From positions 992,001-1,056,000 of the forward strand of contig JAWQEG010001559.1 in NCBI GenBank assembly GCA_033782935.1: a stretch of DNA of 64,000 nt, read 5' to 3'. The DNA comes from Petrolisthes cinctipes (Eukaryota > Arthropoda > Malacostraca > Decapoda > Porcellanidae). This document shows, one piece after another, positions 22,193 to 35,950 of this stretch. Position 1 is the stretch's first letter; every line of letters starts with the position of its first letter. The position numbers and the translations under genes are program-made. The notes beneath the pieces are model-generated. The model did no database searches and was not told the origin of the DNA. It saw nothing but the letters and a program-made list of their open reading frames with translations.

Positions 22193-24369
22193 AGGCATGT
22201 ACAGATACCTTCTGGGACCTCTAAATATCGAATTTTCGGGTGTTTTGGGACTGAATTTGAGATATCGACTTTTTGGCACCTAAAAGATCGATTTTTAGCA
22301 TGTTTTTAGCCTATATTTTGAAAATATTCTAGCACTGAGTAGGCATGTACAGATTGCTTTTGGGACCCCAAAGTATTGAATTTTCGGGTGTTTTGAGCCT
22401 GAATTTGAGATATAAATGGGTACAGAAGATACATGCACATATTGACTTTGGGCACCAAAAATATCGATTTTCAGCATGTTTTGGGCCTGAATTTTGAAAA
22501 TACTCTAACACGGAGTAGGCATGTACAGATCGCTTCTGGGACCCCAAAATATCGAATTTTCGGGTGTTTAGGGCCAGAATTTGAGATATAAACGGGTACA
22601 GAAGATGCATGCACATATCGACTTTTGGGCACCTAAAAGATCGATTTTCAGTATGTTTTTGGCCTGTATTTTGAAAATACTCTAACACGGAGTAGGCATG
22701 TACAGATACCTTCTGGGACCTCTAAATATCGAATTTTCGGGTGTTTTGGGACTGAATTTTAGATATCGATTTTTTGGCACCTAAAATGGCGATTTTTAGC
22801 ATGTTTTTAGCCTATATTTTGAAAATATTCTAGCACTGAGTAGGCATGTACTGATTGCTTCTGGGACCCCAAAATATTGAATTTTCGGGTGTTTTGAGCC
22901 TGAATTTGAGATATAAACGGGTACAGAAGATACATGCACATATTGACTTTGGGCATCTAAAATATCGATTTTCAGCATGTTTTGGGCCTGTATTTTGAAA
23001 ATACTCTAACAATGAGTAGGCATGTACAGATCGTTTCTGGGACCCCTAAAAATCGAATTTTCGGGTGTTTTGAGCCTGAATTTGAGATGTAAACGGGTAC
23101 AGAAGATACATGCACATATTGACTTTAAGCATCTAAAATATCGATTTTCAGCATGTTTTGGGCCTGTATTTTGAAAATACTCTAACACTGAGTAGGCATG
23201 TACAGATTGCTTCTGGGACCCCAAAATATTGAATTTTTGGGTGTTTTGAGCCAGAATTTGAGATATAAACGGTTACTGAAGATGCATGCACATATCGACT
23301 TTTGTGCACCTAAAAGATCGATTTTCAGTATGTTTTGAGCATGTATTTGAAAATACTCTAACACGGAGTAGGCATGTACAGATACCTTCTGGGACCTCTA
23401 AATATCGAATTTTCGGGTGTTTTGGGACTGAATTTGAGATATCGATTTTTTGGCACCTAAAATGGCGATTTTTAGCATGTTTTTAGCCTATATTTTGAAA
23501 ATATTCTAGCACTGAGTAGGCATGTACTGATTGCTTCTGGGACCCCAAAATATTGAATTTTCGGGTGTTTTGAGCCTGAATTTGAGATATAAACGGGTAC
23601 AGAAGATACATGCACATATTGACTTTGGGCATCTAAAATATCGATTTTCAGCATGTTTTGGGCCTGTTTTTTGAAAATACTCTAACACTGAGTAGGCATG
23701 TACAGATTGCTTCTGGGACCCCAAAATATTGAATTTTCGGGTGTTTTGAGCCTGAATTTGAGATATAAACGGGTACTGAAGATGCATGCACATATCGACT
23801 TTTGTGCACCTAAAAGATCGATTTTCAGTATGTTTTGAGCATGTATTTTGAAAATACTCTAACACGGAGTAGGCATGTACAGATCGCTTCTGGGACCCCT
23901 AAATATCGAATTTTCGGGTGTTTTGAGACTGAATTTGAGATATCGATTTTTTGGCACCTAAAATGTCGATTTTTAGCATGTTTTTAGCCTATATTTTGAA
24001 AATATTCTAGCACGGTGTAGGCATGTACAGATTGCTTCTGGGACCCCAAAATATTGAATTTTCGGGTGTTTTGAGCCTGAATTTGAGATATAAACGGGTA
24101 CAGAAGATACATGCACATATTGACTTTGGGCATCTAAAATATCGATTTTCAGCATGTTTTGGGCCTGTATTTTGAAAATACTCTAACACTGAGTAGGCGT
24201 ACAGATTGCTTCTGGGACCCCAAAATATTGAATTTTCGGGTGTTTTGAGCCTGAATTTGAGATATAAACGGGTACTGAAGATGCATGCACATATAGACTT
24301 TTGTGCACCTAAAAGATCAATTTTCAGTATGTTTTGAGCATATATTTTGAAAATACTCTAACACGGAGT
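22193..24369 (+). repeat. 2177 bp HOR unit
   Basis: B starts at 22193 and 24370 begin a colinear match with tails 22295/24472, 22796/24973 and 23472/25649. Shared variants include AAATGGCGATTTTT, GTACTGATTGC, CCTAAAAATCG, ACTTTAAGCATC and CAAAGTATTG. The unit holds 13 monomers. Confidence 0.82.
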
Positions 24370-26369
24370 AAGCATGTACAGATACCTTCTGGGACCTCTA
24401 CATATAGAATTTTCGGGTGTTTTGGGACTTAATTTGAGATATCGACTTTTTGGCACCTAAAAGATCGATTTTTAGCATGTTTTTAGCCTATATTTTTAAA
24501 ATATTCTAGCACTGAGTAGGCATGTACAGATTGCTTCTGGGACCCCAAAGTATTGAATTTTCGGGTGTTTTGAGCCTGAATTTGAGATATAAATGGGTAC
24601 AGAAGATACATGCACATATTGACTTTGGGCACCAAAAATATCGATTTTCAGCATGTTTTGGGCCTGAATTTTGAAAATACTCTAACACGGAGTAGGCATG
24701 TACAGATCGCTTCTGGGACCCCAAAATATCGAATTTTCTGGTGTTTAAGGCCAGAATTTGAGATATAAACGGGTACAGAAGATGCATGCACATATCGACT
24801 TTTGGGCACCTAAAAGATCGATTTTCAGTATGTTTTTGGCCTGTATTTTGAAAATACTCTAACACGGAGTAGGCATGTACAGATACCTTCTGGGACCTCT
24901 AAATATCAAATTTTCGGGTGTTTTGGGACTGAATTTTAGATATCGATTTTTTGGCACCTAAAATGGCGATTTTTAGCATGTTTTTAGCCTATATTTTGAA
25001 AATATTCTAGCACTGAGTAGGCATGTACTGATTGCTTCTGGGACCCCAAAATATTGAATTTTCGGGTGTTTTGAGCCTGAATTTGAGATATAAACGGGTA
25101 CAGAAGATACATGCACATATTGACTTTGGGCATCTAAAATATCGATTTTCAGCATGTTTTGGGCCTGTATTTTGAAAATACTCTAACACTGAGTAGGCAT
25201 GTACAGATCGTTTCTGGGACCCCTAAAAATCGAATTTTCGGGTGTTTTGAGCCTGAATTTGAGATATAAACGGGTACAGAAGATACATGCACATATTGAC
25301 TTTAAGCATCTAAAATATCGATTTTCAGCATGTTTTGGGCCTGTATTTTGAAAATACTCTAACACTGAGTAGGCATGTACAGATTGCTTCTGGGACCCCA
25401 AAATATTGAATTTTTGGGTGTTTTGAGCCAGAATTTGAGATATAAACGGTTACTGAAGATGCATGCACATATCGACTTTTGTGCACCTAAAAGATCGATT
25501 TTCAGTATGTTTTGAGCATGAATTTGAAAATACTCTAACACGGAGTAGGCATGTACAGATACCTTCTGGGACCTCTAAATATCGAATTTTCGGGTGTTTT
25601 GGGACTGAATTTGAGATATCGATTTTTTGGCACCTAAAATGGCGATTTTTAGCATGTTTTTAGCCTGTATTTTGAAAATATTCTAGCACTGAGTAGGCAT
25701 GTACTGATTGCTTCTGGGACCCCAAAATATTGAATTTTCGGGTGTTTTGAGCCTGAATTTGAGATATAAACGGGTACAGAAGATACATGCACATATTGAC
25801 TTTGGGCATCTAAAATATCGATTTTCAGCATGTTTTGGGCCTGTTTTTTGAAAATACTCTAACATGGAGTAGGCATGTACAGATCGCTTCTGGGACCCCT
25901 AAATATCGAATTTTCGGGTGTTTTGAGACTGAATTTGAGATATCGATTTTTTGGCACCTAAAATGTCGATTTTTAGCATGTTTTTAGCCTTTATTTTGAA
26001 AATATTCTAGCACTGTGTAGGCATGTACAGATTGCTTCTGGGACCCCAAAATATTGAATTTTCGGGTGTTTTGAGCCTGAATTTGAGATATAAACGGGTA
26101 CAGAAGATACATGCACATATTGACTTTGGGCATCTAAAATATCGATTTTCAGCATGTTTTGGGCCTGTATTTTGAAAATACTCTAACACTGAGTAGGCGT
26201 ACAGATTGCTTCTGGGACCCCAAAATATTGAATTTTCGGGTGTTTTGAGCCTGAATTTGAGATATAAACGGGTACTGAAGATGCATGCACATATCGACTT
26301 TTGTGCACCTAAAAGATCAATTTTCAGTATGTTTTGAGCATATATTTTGAAAATACTCTAACACGGAGT
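24370..26369 (+). repeat. 2000 bp HOR unit (2177 bp unit minus one class D monomer)
   Basis: This is the second copy of the preceding unit. Near 25863 a C2 monomer is followed directly by B2 (AACATGGAGTAGG), whereas the first copy has a class D monomer between them, so exactly 177 bp is missing. From there the offset to the first copy is 2000 bp. Both contain GAGTAGGCGTACAG, a 3 bp-shorter monomer start, near 24195 and 26195. Confidence 0.82.
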
Positions 26370-29300
26370 AGGCATGTACAGATACCTTCTGGGACCTCTT
26401 CATATCGAATTTTCGGGTGTTTTGGGACTGAATTTGAGATATCGACTTTTTGGCACCTAAAAGATCGATTTTTAGCATGTTTTTAGCCTATATTTTTAAA
26501 ATATTCTAGCACTGAGTAGGCATGTACAGATTGCTTCTGGGACCCCAAAGTATTGAATTTTCGGGTGTTTTGAGCCTGAATTTGAGATATAAACGGGTAC
26601 AGAAGATACATGCACATATTGACTTTGGGCACCAAAAATATCGATTTTCAGCATGTTTTAGGCCTGAATTTTGAAAATACTCTAACACGGAGTAGGCATG
26701 TACAGATCGCTTCTGGGACCCCAAAATATCGAATTTTCGGGTGTTTAGGGCCATAATTTGAGATATAAACGGTTACAGAAGATGCATGCACATATCGACT
26801 TTTGGGCACCTAAAAGATCGATTTTCAGTATGTTTTTGGCCTGTATTTTGAAAATGCTCTAACACGGAGTAGGCATGTACAGATACCTTCTGGGACCTCT
26901 AAATATCGAATTTTCGGGTGTTTTGAGCCTGAATTTGAGATATAAACGGGTACAGAAAATACATGCACATATTGACTTTGGGCATCTAAAATATCGATTT
27001 TCAGCATGTTTTGGGCCTGTATTTTGAAAATACTCTAACACCGAGTAGGCATGTACAGATCGCTTCTGGGACCCTAAAATATCGAATTTTCGGGTGTTTT
27101 GAGCCAGAATTTGAGATATAAACGGGTACAGAAGATGCATGCACATGTCGACTTTTGGGCACCTAAAAGATCGATTTTCAGTATGTTTTTGGCCTGTATT
27201 TTGAAAATACTCTAACACGGAGTAGGCATGTACAGATCGCTTCTAGGACCCCTAAATATCGAATTTTCGGGTGTTTTGGGACTGAATTTGAGATATCGAC
27301 TTTTTGGCACCTAAAAGATCGATTTTTAGCATGTTTTTAGCCTATATTTTGAAAATATTCTAGCACTGTACAGATTGCTTCTGGGACCCAAAAATATTGA
27401 AATTTTGGGTGTTTTGAGCCAGAATTTGAGATATAAACGGGTACAGAAGATTCATACACATATCGACTTTTGGGCACCTAAAAGATCGATTTTCAGTATG
27501 TTTTTGGCCTGTATTTTGAAAATACTCTAACACGGAGTAGGCATGTACAGATACCTTCTGGGACCTCTTAATATCGAATTTTCGGGTGTTTTGGGACGGA
27601 ATTTGAGATATCGATTTTTTGGCACCAAAAAGATCGATTTTTAGCAAGTTTTTACTAAAGCCTATATTTTGAAAATATTCTAGCACTATGTAGGCATGTA
27701 CAGATTGCTTCTGGGACCCCAAAATATTGAATTTTCGGGTGTTTTGAGCCTGAATTTGAGATATAAACGGGTACAGAAGATGCATGAACATATCGGCTTT
27801 TGGCCACCTAAAAGATCGATTTTCAGTATGTTTTTGGCCTGTATTTTGAAAATACTCTAACACGGAGTTGGCATGTACAGATACCTTCTGGGACCTCTAA
27901 ATATCGAATTTTCGGTTTTTTTGGGACTGAATTCTAGATATCGATTTTTTGGCACCTAAAATGTCGATTTTTAGCATGTTTTTAGCCTACATTTTGAAAA
28001 TACTCTAACACTGAGTAGGCATGTACATATTGCTTCTGGGACCCCAAAATATTGAATTTTCTGGTGTTTTGAGCCTGAATTTGAGATATAAACGGGTACT
28101 GAAGATGCATGCACATATCGACTTTTGTGCACCTAAAAGATCGATTTCAGTATGTTTTGAGCATGTATTTTGAAAATACTCTAACACGGAGTAGGCATGT
28201 ACAGATCGCTTCTGGGACCCCTAAATATCGAATTTTCGGATGTTTTGGGACTGAATTTGAGATATCGTCTTTTTGGCACCTAAAAGATCGATTTTTAGCA
28301 TGTTTTTAGCCTATATTTTGAAAATATTCTAGCACTGAGTAGGCATGTACAGATTGCTTCTGGGACCCCAAAGTATTGAATTTTCGGATGTTTTGAGCCT
28401 GAGTTTGAGATATAAACGGGTACAGAAGATACATGCACATATTGAATTTGGGCACCAAAAATATCGATTTTCAGCATGTTTTGGGCCTGAACTTTGAAAA
28501 TACTCTAACACGGAGTAGGCATGTACAGATCGCTTCTGGGACCTCAAAATATCGAATTTTCGGGTGTTTAGGGCCAGAATTTGTGATATAAACGGGTACA
28601 GAAGATGCATGCACATATCGACTTTTGGGCACCTAAAAGATCGATTTTCAGTATGTTTTTGGCCTGTATTTTGAAAATACTCTAACATGGAGTAGGCATG
28701 TACAGATACCTTCTGGGACCTCTAAATATCGAATTTTCGTGTGTTTTGGGACTGAATTTTAGATATCGATTTTTTGGCACCTAAAATGTCGATTTTTAGC
28801 ATGTTTTTAGCCTACATTTTGAAAATATTCTAGCACTGTGTAGGCATGTACAGATTGCTTCTGGTACCCCAAAATATTGAATTTTCGGGTGTTTTGAGCC
28901 TGAATTTGAGATATAAACGGGTACTGAAGATGCATGCACATATCGACTTTTGTGCACCTAAAAGATCGATTTTCAGTATGTTTTGAGCATGTATTTTGAA
29001 AATACTCTAACAAGGAGTAAGCATGTACAGATCGCTTCTGGGACCCCAAAATATCGAATTTTCGGGTGTTTTGAGCCTGAATTTGAGATATAAACGGGTA
29101 CAGAAGATACATGCACATATTTACTTTGGGCATCTAAAATATCGATTTTCAGCATGTTTTGGGCCTGTATTTTGAAAATACTCTAACACTGAGTAGGCGT
29201 ACAGATTGCTTCTGGGACCCCAAAATATTGAATTTTCGGGTGTTTTGAGCCTGAATTTGAGATATAAACGGGTACTGAAGATGCATGCACATATCGACTT

Positions 29301-29969
29301 TTGTGCACCTAAAAGATCAATTTTCAGTATGTTTTGAGCATATATTTTGAAAATACTCTAACACGGAGTAGGCATGTACAGATACCTTCTGGGACCTCTA
29401 CATATCGAATTTTCGGGTGTTTTGGGACTGAATTTGAGATATCGACTTTTTGGCACCTAAAAGATCGATTTTTAGCATGTTTTTAGCCTATATTTTGAAA
29501 ATATTCTAGCACTGAGTAGGCATGTACAGATTGCTTCTGGGACCCCAAAGTATTGAATTTTCGGGTGTTTTGAGCCTGAATTTGAAATATAAACGGGTAC
29601 AGAAGATACATGCACATATTGACTTTGGGCACCAAAAATATCGATTTTCAGCATGTTTTGGGCCTTAATTTTTAAAATACTCTAACACGGAGTAGGCATG
29701 TACAGATCGCTTCTGGGACCCCAAAATATCGAATTTTCGGGTGTTTAGGGCCATAATTTGAGATATAAACGGGTACAGAAGATGCATGCACATATCGACT
29801 TTTGGGCACCTAAAAGATCGATTTTCAGTATGTTTTTGGCCTGTATTTTGAAAATACTCTAACACGGAGTAGGCATGTACAGATACCTTCTGGGACCTCT
29901 AAATATCGAATTTTCGGGTGTTTTGTGACTGAATTTGAGATATCAATTTTTTGGCACCTAAAATGTCGA
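26370..29969 (+). repeat. Irregular satellite after the 2177/2000 units
   Basis: The first ~390 bp still matches the preceding units (CAAAGTATTG). Tails then lie at 26472, 27326, 27641, 27971, 28295, 28796, 29472 and 29973, spaced 854, 315, 330, 324, 501, 676 and 501 bp. The 854 spacing holds four successive long monomers. The B monomer at 27641 has AGCAAGTTTTTACTAAAGCC, a small insertion. GAGTAGGCGTACAG recurs near 29195, 3000 bp after 26195. Confidence 0.78.
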
Positions 29970-31951
29970 TTTTTAGCATGTTTTTAGCCTATATTTTAAA
30001 AATATTCTAGCACTGAGTAGGCATGTACAGATTGCTTCTGGGACCCCAAAATATATAATTTTCGGGTGTTTTGAGCCTGAATTTGAAATATAAACGGGTA
30101 CAGAAGATACATGCACATATTGACTTTGGGCACCAAAAATATCGATTTTCAGCATGTTTTGGGCCTGAATTTTGAAAATACTCTAACACGGAGTAGGCAA
30201 ATACAGATCGCTTCTGGGACCCCAAAATATCGAATTTTCGGGTGTTTAGGGCCAGAATTTGAGATATAAACGGGTACAGAAGATGCATGCACATATCGAC
30301 TTTTGGGCACCTAAAAGATCGATTTTCAGTATGTTTTTGTCCTGTATTTTGAAAATACTCTAACACGGAGTAGGCATGTACAGATACCTTCTGGGACCTC
30401 TAAATATCGAATTTTCGGGTGTTTTGGGACGGAATTTGAGATATCGATTTTTTGGCACCTAAAAGATCGATTTTTAGCATGTTTTTAGCCTATATTTTGA
30501 AAATATTCTAGCACTGTGTAGGCATGTACAGATTGCTTCTGGGACCCCAAAATATTGAATTTTCGGGTGTTTTGAGCCTGAATTTGAGATATAAACGGGT
30601 ACAGAAGATACATGCACATATTGACTTTGGGCATCTAAAATATCGATTTTCAGCATGTTTTGGGCCTGTATTTTGAAAATACTCTAACACTGAGTAGGCA
30701 TTTACAGATTGCTTCTAGGACCCCAAAATATTGAATTTTTGGGTGTTTTGAGTTTGAATTTGAGATATAAACGGGTACTGTAGATGCATGCACATATCGA
30801 CTTTTGTGCACCTAAAAGATCGATTTTCAGTATGTTTTGAGCATGTATTTTGAAAATACTCTAACAGAGTATGCATGTACAGATCGCTTCTGGGACCCCT
30901 AAATATCGAATTTTCGGGTGTTTTGGGACTGAATTTGAGATATCGACTTTTTGGCACTTAAAAGATCGATTTTTAGCATGTTTTTAGCCTATATTTTGAA
31001 AATATTCTAGCACTGTACAGATTGCTTCTGGGACCCCAAAATATTGAATTTTCGGGTGTTTTGAGCCTGAATTTGAGATATAAACGGGTACAGAAGATAC
31101 ATGCACATATTGACTTTGAGCATCTAAAATATCGATTTTCAGCATGTTTTGGGCCTGTATTTTGAAAATACTCTAACACTGAGTAGGCATGTACAGATTG
31201 CTTCTGGGACCCCAAAATATTGAATTTTCGGGTGTTTTGAGCCTGAATTTGAGATATAAACGGGTACTGAAGATGCATGCACATATCGACTTTTGTGCAC
31301 CTAAAAGATCGATTTTCAGTATGTTTTGAGCATGTATTTTGAAAATACTCTAACACGGAGTAAGCATGTACAGATCGCTTCTGGGACCCCTAAATATCGA
31401 ATTTTCGGGTGTTTTGGGACTGAATTTGAGATATCGACTTTTTGGCACCTAAAAGATCGATTTTTAGCATGTTTTTAGCCTATATTTTGAAAATATTCTA
31501 GCACTGTACAGATTGCTTCTGGGACCCCAAAATATTGAATTTTCTGGTGTTTTGAGCCTGAATTTGAGATATAAACGGGTACAGAAGATACATGCACATA
31601 TTGACTTTGGGCATCTAAAATATCGATTTTCAGCATGTTTTGGGCCTGTATTTTGAAAATACTCTAACACTGAGTAGGCATGTACAGATTGCTTCTGGGA
31701 CCCCAAAATATTGAATTTTCGGGTGTTTTGAGCCTGAATTTGAGATATAAACGGGTACTGAAGATGCATGCACATATAGACTTTTGTGCACCTAAAAGAT
31801 CGATTTTCAGTATGTTTTGAGCATGTATTTTGAAAATACTCTAACACGGAGTAGGCATGTACAGATCGCTTGTGGGACCCCTAAATATCGAATTCTGGGG
31901 TGTTTTGGGACTGAATTAGAGATATCAACTTTTTGGCACCTAAAAGATCGA
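29970..31951 (+). repeat. 1982 bp pair, left unit
   Basis: The first ~740 bp recurs at 31952 with an offset of 1982 bp (tails 29973/31955 and 30474/32456). Shared rare spellings are TATTTTAAAAATATTC, CAAAATATATAATTTTC, GTAGGCAAATACAG and GTAGGCATTTACAG. The rest of the unit holds C2-D-B2 trimers with tails at 30973 and 31464 and the 10 bp TGT loss at both B/C joints. Confidence 0.8.
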
Positions 31952-34389
31952 TTTTTAGCATGTTTTTAGCCTATATTTTAAAAATATTCTAGCACTGAGT
32001 AGGCATGTACAGATTGCTTCTGGGACCCCAAAATATATAATTTTCGGGTGTTTTGAGCCTGAATTTGAAATATAAACGGGTACAGAAGATACATGCACAT
32101 ATTGACTTTGGGCACCAAAAATATCGATTTTCAGCATGTTTTGGGCCTGAATTTTGAAAATACTCTAACACGGAGTAGGCAAATACAGATCGCTTCTGGG
32201 ACCCCAAAATATCGAATTTTCGGGTGTTTAGGGCCAGAATTTGAGATATAAACGGGTACAGAAGATGCATGCACATATCGACTTTTGGGCACCTAAAAGA
32301 TCGATTTTCAGTATGTTTTTGGCCTGTATTTTGAAAATACTCTAACACGGAGTAGGCATGTACAGATACCTTCTGGGACCTCTAAATATCGAATTTTCTG
32401 GTGTTTTGGGACGGAATTTGAGATATCGATTTTTTGGCACCTAAAAGATCGATTTTTAGCATGTTTTTAGCCTATATTTTGAAAATATTCTAGCACTGTG
32501 TAGGCATGTACAGATTGCTTCTGGGACCCCAAAATATTGAATTTTCGGGTGTTTTGAGCCTGAATTTGAGATATAAACGGGTACAGAAGATACATGCACA
32601 TATTGACTTTGGGCATCTAAAATATCGATTTTCAGCATGTTTTGGGCCTGTATTTTGAAAATACTCTAACACTGAGTAGGCATTTACAGATTGCTTCTGG
32701 GACCCCAAAATATTGAATTTTCGGGTGTTTTGAGCCTGAATTTGAGATATAAACGGGTACAGAAGATACATGCACATATTGACTTTGGGCATCTAAAATA
32801 TCGATTTTCAGCATGTTTTGGGCCTGTATTTTGAAAATACTCTAACACTGAGTAGGCATGTACAGATTGCTTCTGGGACCCCAAAATATTGAATTTTCGG
32901 GTGTTTTGAGCCTGAATTTGAGATATAAACGGGTACTGAAGATGCATGCACATATCGACTTTTGTGCACCTAAAAGATCGATTTTCAGTATGTTTTGAGC
33001 ATGTATTTTGAAAATACTCTAACACGGAGTAAGCATGTACAGATCGCTTCTGGGACCCCTAAATATCGAATTTTCGGGTGTTTTGGGACTGAATTTGAGA
33101 TATCGACTTTTTGGCACCTAAAAGATCGATTTTTAGCATGTTTTTTAGCCTATATTTTGAAAATATTCTAGCACTGTACAGATTGCTTCTGGGACCCCAA
33201 AATATTGAATTTTCTGGTGTTTTGAGCCTGAATTTGAGATATAAACGGGTACAGAAGATACATGCACATATTGACTTTGGGCACCAAAAATATCGATTTT
33301 CAGCATGTTTTGGGCCTGAATTTTGAAAATACTCTAACACGGAGTAGGCATGTACAGATCGCTTCTGGGACCCCAAAATATCGAATTTTCGGGTGTTTAG
33401 GGCCAGAATTTGAAATATAAACGGGTACTGAAGATGCATGCACATATCGACTTTTGTGCACCTAAAAGATCGACTTTCAGTATGTTTTGAGCATGTATTT
33501 TGAAAACACTCTAACACGAAGTAGGCATGTACAGATCGCTTTTGGGACCCCTAAATATCGAATTTTCGGTTGTTTTGGGACTGAATTTGAGATATCGACT
33601 TTTTGGCACCTAAAAGATCGATTTTTAGCATGTTTTTAGCCTATATTTTGAAAATATTCTAGCACTGAGTAGGCATGTACAGATTGCTTCTGGGACCCCA
33701 AAATATTGAATTTTCGGGTGTTTTGAGCCTGAATTTGAGATATAAACGGGTACAGAAGATACATGCACATACTGACTTTGGGCACCAAAAATATCGATTT
33801 TCAGCATGTTATGGGCCTGAATTTTGAAAATACTCTAACACTGAGTAGGCATGTACAGATCGCTTCTGGGACCCGCAAATATCGAATTTTCGGGTGTTTA
33901 GGGCCAGAATTTGAGATATAAACGGGTACAGAAGATGCATGCACATATCGACTTTTGGGCACCTAAAAGATCGATTTTCAGTATGTTTTTGGCCTGTATT
34001 TTGAAAATACTCTAACACGGAGTAGGCATGTACAGATACCTTCTGGGACCTCTAAATATCGAATTTTCGGGTGTTTTGGGACTGAATTTGAGATATCGAC
34101 TTTTTGGCACCTAAAAGATCGATTTTCAGCATGTTTTGGGCCTGAATTTTGAAAATACTCTAACACGGAGTAGGCATGTACAGATCGCTTCTGGGACCCC
34201 AAAATATCGAATTTTCGGGTGTTTTGAGCTAGAATTTGAGATATAAACGGGTACAGAAGATGCATGCACATATCGACTTTTGGGCACCTAAAAGATCGAT
34301 TTTCAGTATGTTTTTGGCCTGTATTTTGAAAATATTCTAACACAGAGTAGGCATGTACCTTCTGGGACCTCTAAATATCGAATTTTTGG
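31952..34389 (+). repeat. 1982 bp pair, right arm, and following trimers
   Basis: The match to 29970 ends near 32700. After that come C2, C2, D, B2 (tail 33133), C1, A, B2 (33625), C1, A and a hybrid short monomer (B head, C tail, near 34126). From 33133 onward the pattern of tails (33133, 33625, 34126, 34445, 34945, 35271) repeats that at 47542-49679 with an offset of about 14408 bp, so this is an earlier or sister copy of that block. Confidence 0.78.
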
Positions 34390-35950
34390 GTGTTTTGGGA
34401 CTGAATTTGAGATATCGATTTTTTGGCACCTAAAATGTCGAATTTTAGTATATTTTTAGCCTATATTTTGAAAATATTCTAGCACTGTGTAGGCATGTAC
34501 AGATTGCTTCTGGGACACCAAAATATTGAATTTTCGGGTGTTTTGAGCCTGAATTTGAGATATAAACGGGTACAGAAGATACATGCACATATTGACTTTG
34601 GGCACCAAAAATATCGATTTTCAGCATGTTTTGGGCCTGAATTTTGAAAATACCCTAACACGGAGTAGGCATGTACAGATCGCTTCTGGGACCCCAAAAT
34701 ATCGAATTTTCGGGTGTTTAGGGCCAGAATTTGAGATATAAACGGGTACAGAAGATGCATGCACATATCGACTTTTGTGCACCTAAAAGATCGATTTTCA
34801 GTATGTTTTGAGCATGTATTTTGAAAATATCTAACACGGAGTAGGCATGTACAGATCGCTTCTGGGACCCCTAAATATCGAATTTTCGGGTGTTTTGGGA
34901 CTGAATTTGAGATATCGACTTTTTGGCACCTAAAAGATCGATTTTTAGCATGTTTTTAGCCTATATTTTGAAAATATTCTAGCACTGAGTAGGCATGTAC
35001 AGATTGCTTCTGGGACCCCAAAATATTGAATTTTCGGGTGTTTTGAGCCAGAATTTGAGATATAAACGGGTACAGAAGATGCATGCACATATCGACTTTT
35101 GGGCACCTAAAAGATCGATTTTCAGTATGTTTTTGGCCTGTATTTTTGAAAATACTCTAACACGGAGTAGGCATGTACAGATACCTTCTGGGACCTCTAA
35201 ATATCGAATTTTCGGGTGTTTTGTGACGGAATTTGAGATATCGATTTTTTGGAACCTAAAAGATCGATTTTTAGCATGTTTTTAGCCTATATTTTGAAAA
35301 TATTCTAGCACTGTGTAGGCATGTACAGATTGCTTCTGGGACCCCAAAATATTGAATTTTCGGGTGTTTTGAGCCTGAATTTGAGATATAAACGGGTACA
35401 GATGATACATGCACATATTGACTTTGGGCATCTAAAATATCGATTTTCAGCATGTTTTGGGCCTGTATTTTGAAAATACTCTAACACTGAGTAGGCATGT
35501 ACAGATTGCTTCTGGGACCCCAAAATATTGAATTTTCGGGTGTTTTGAGCCTGAATTTGAGATATAAACGGGTACTGAAGATGCATGCACATATCGACTT
35601 TTGGGCACCTAAAAGATCGATTTTCAGTATGTTTTTGGCCTGTATTTTGAAAATACTCTAACACGGAGTAGGCATGTACAGATACCTTCTGGGACCTCTA
35701 AATATCGAATTTTCGGGTGTTTTGGGACTGAATTTGAGATATCGATTTTTTGGCACCTAAAATGTCGATGTTTAGCATGTTTTTAGCCTATATTTTGAAA
35801 ATATTCTAGCACTGTGTGCAGGCATGTACAGATTGCTTCTGGGACCCAAAAATATTGAATTTTCGGGTGTTTTGAGCCTGAATTTGAGATATAAACGGGT
35901 ACAGAAGATACATGCACATATTGACTTTGGGCATCTAAAATATCGATTTT
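34390..35950 (+). repeat. 2006 bp pair, left arm
   Basis: This aligns with 36396-37956 at 2005-2006 bp. Shared variants are GTCGAATTTTAGTATATTTT, TATTTTTGAAAATAC, a GACGGAATTTG B monomer with TTTTGGAACC, ACAGATGATACATG and CACTGTGTGCAGGC. The B1 near 34350 lacks six bases (CATGTACCTTCTGG), lost between two TAC copies. Confidence 0.78.
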
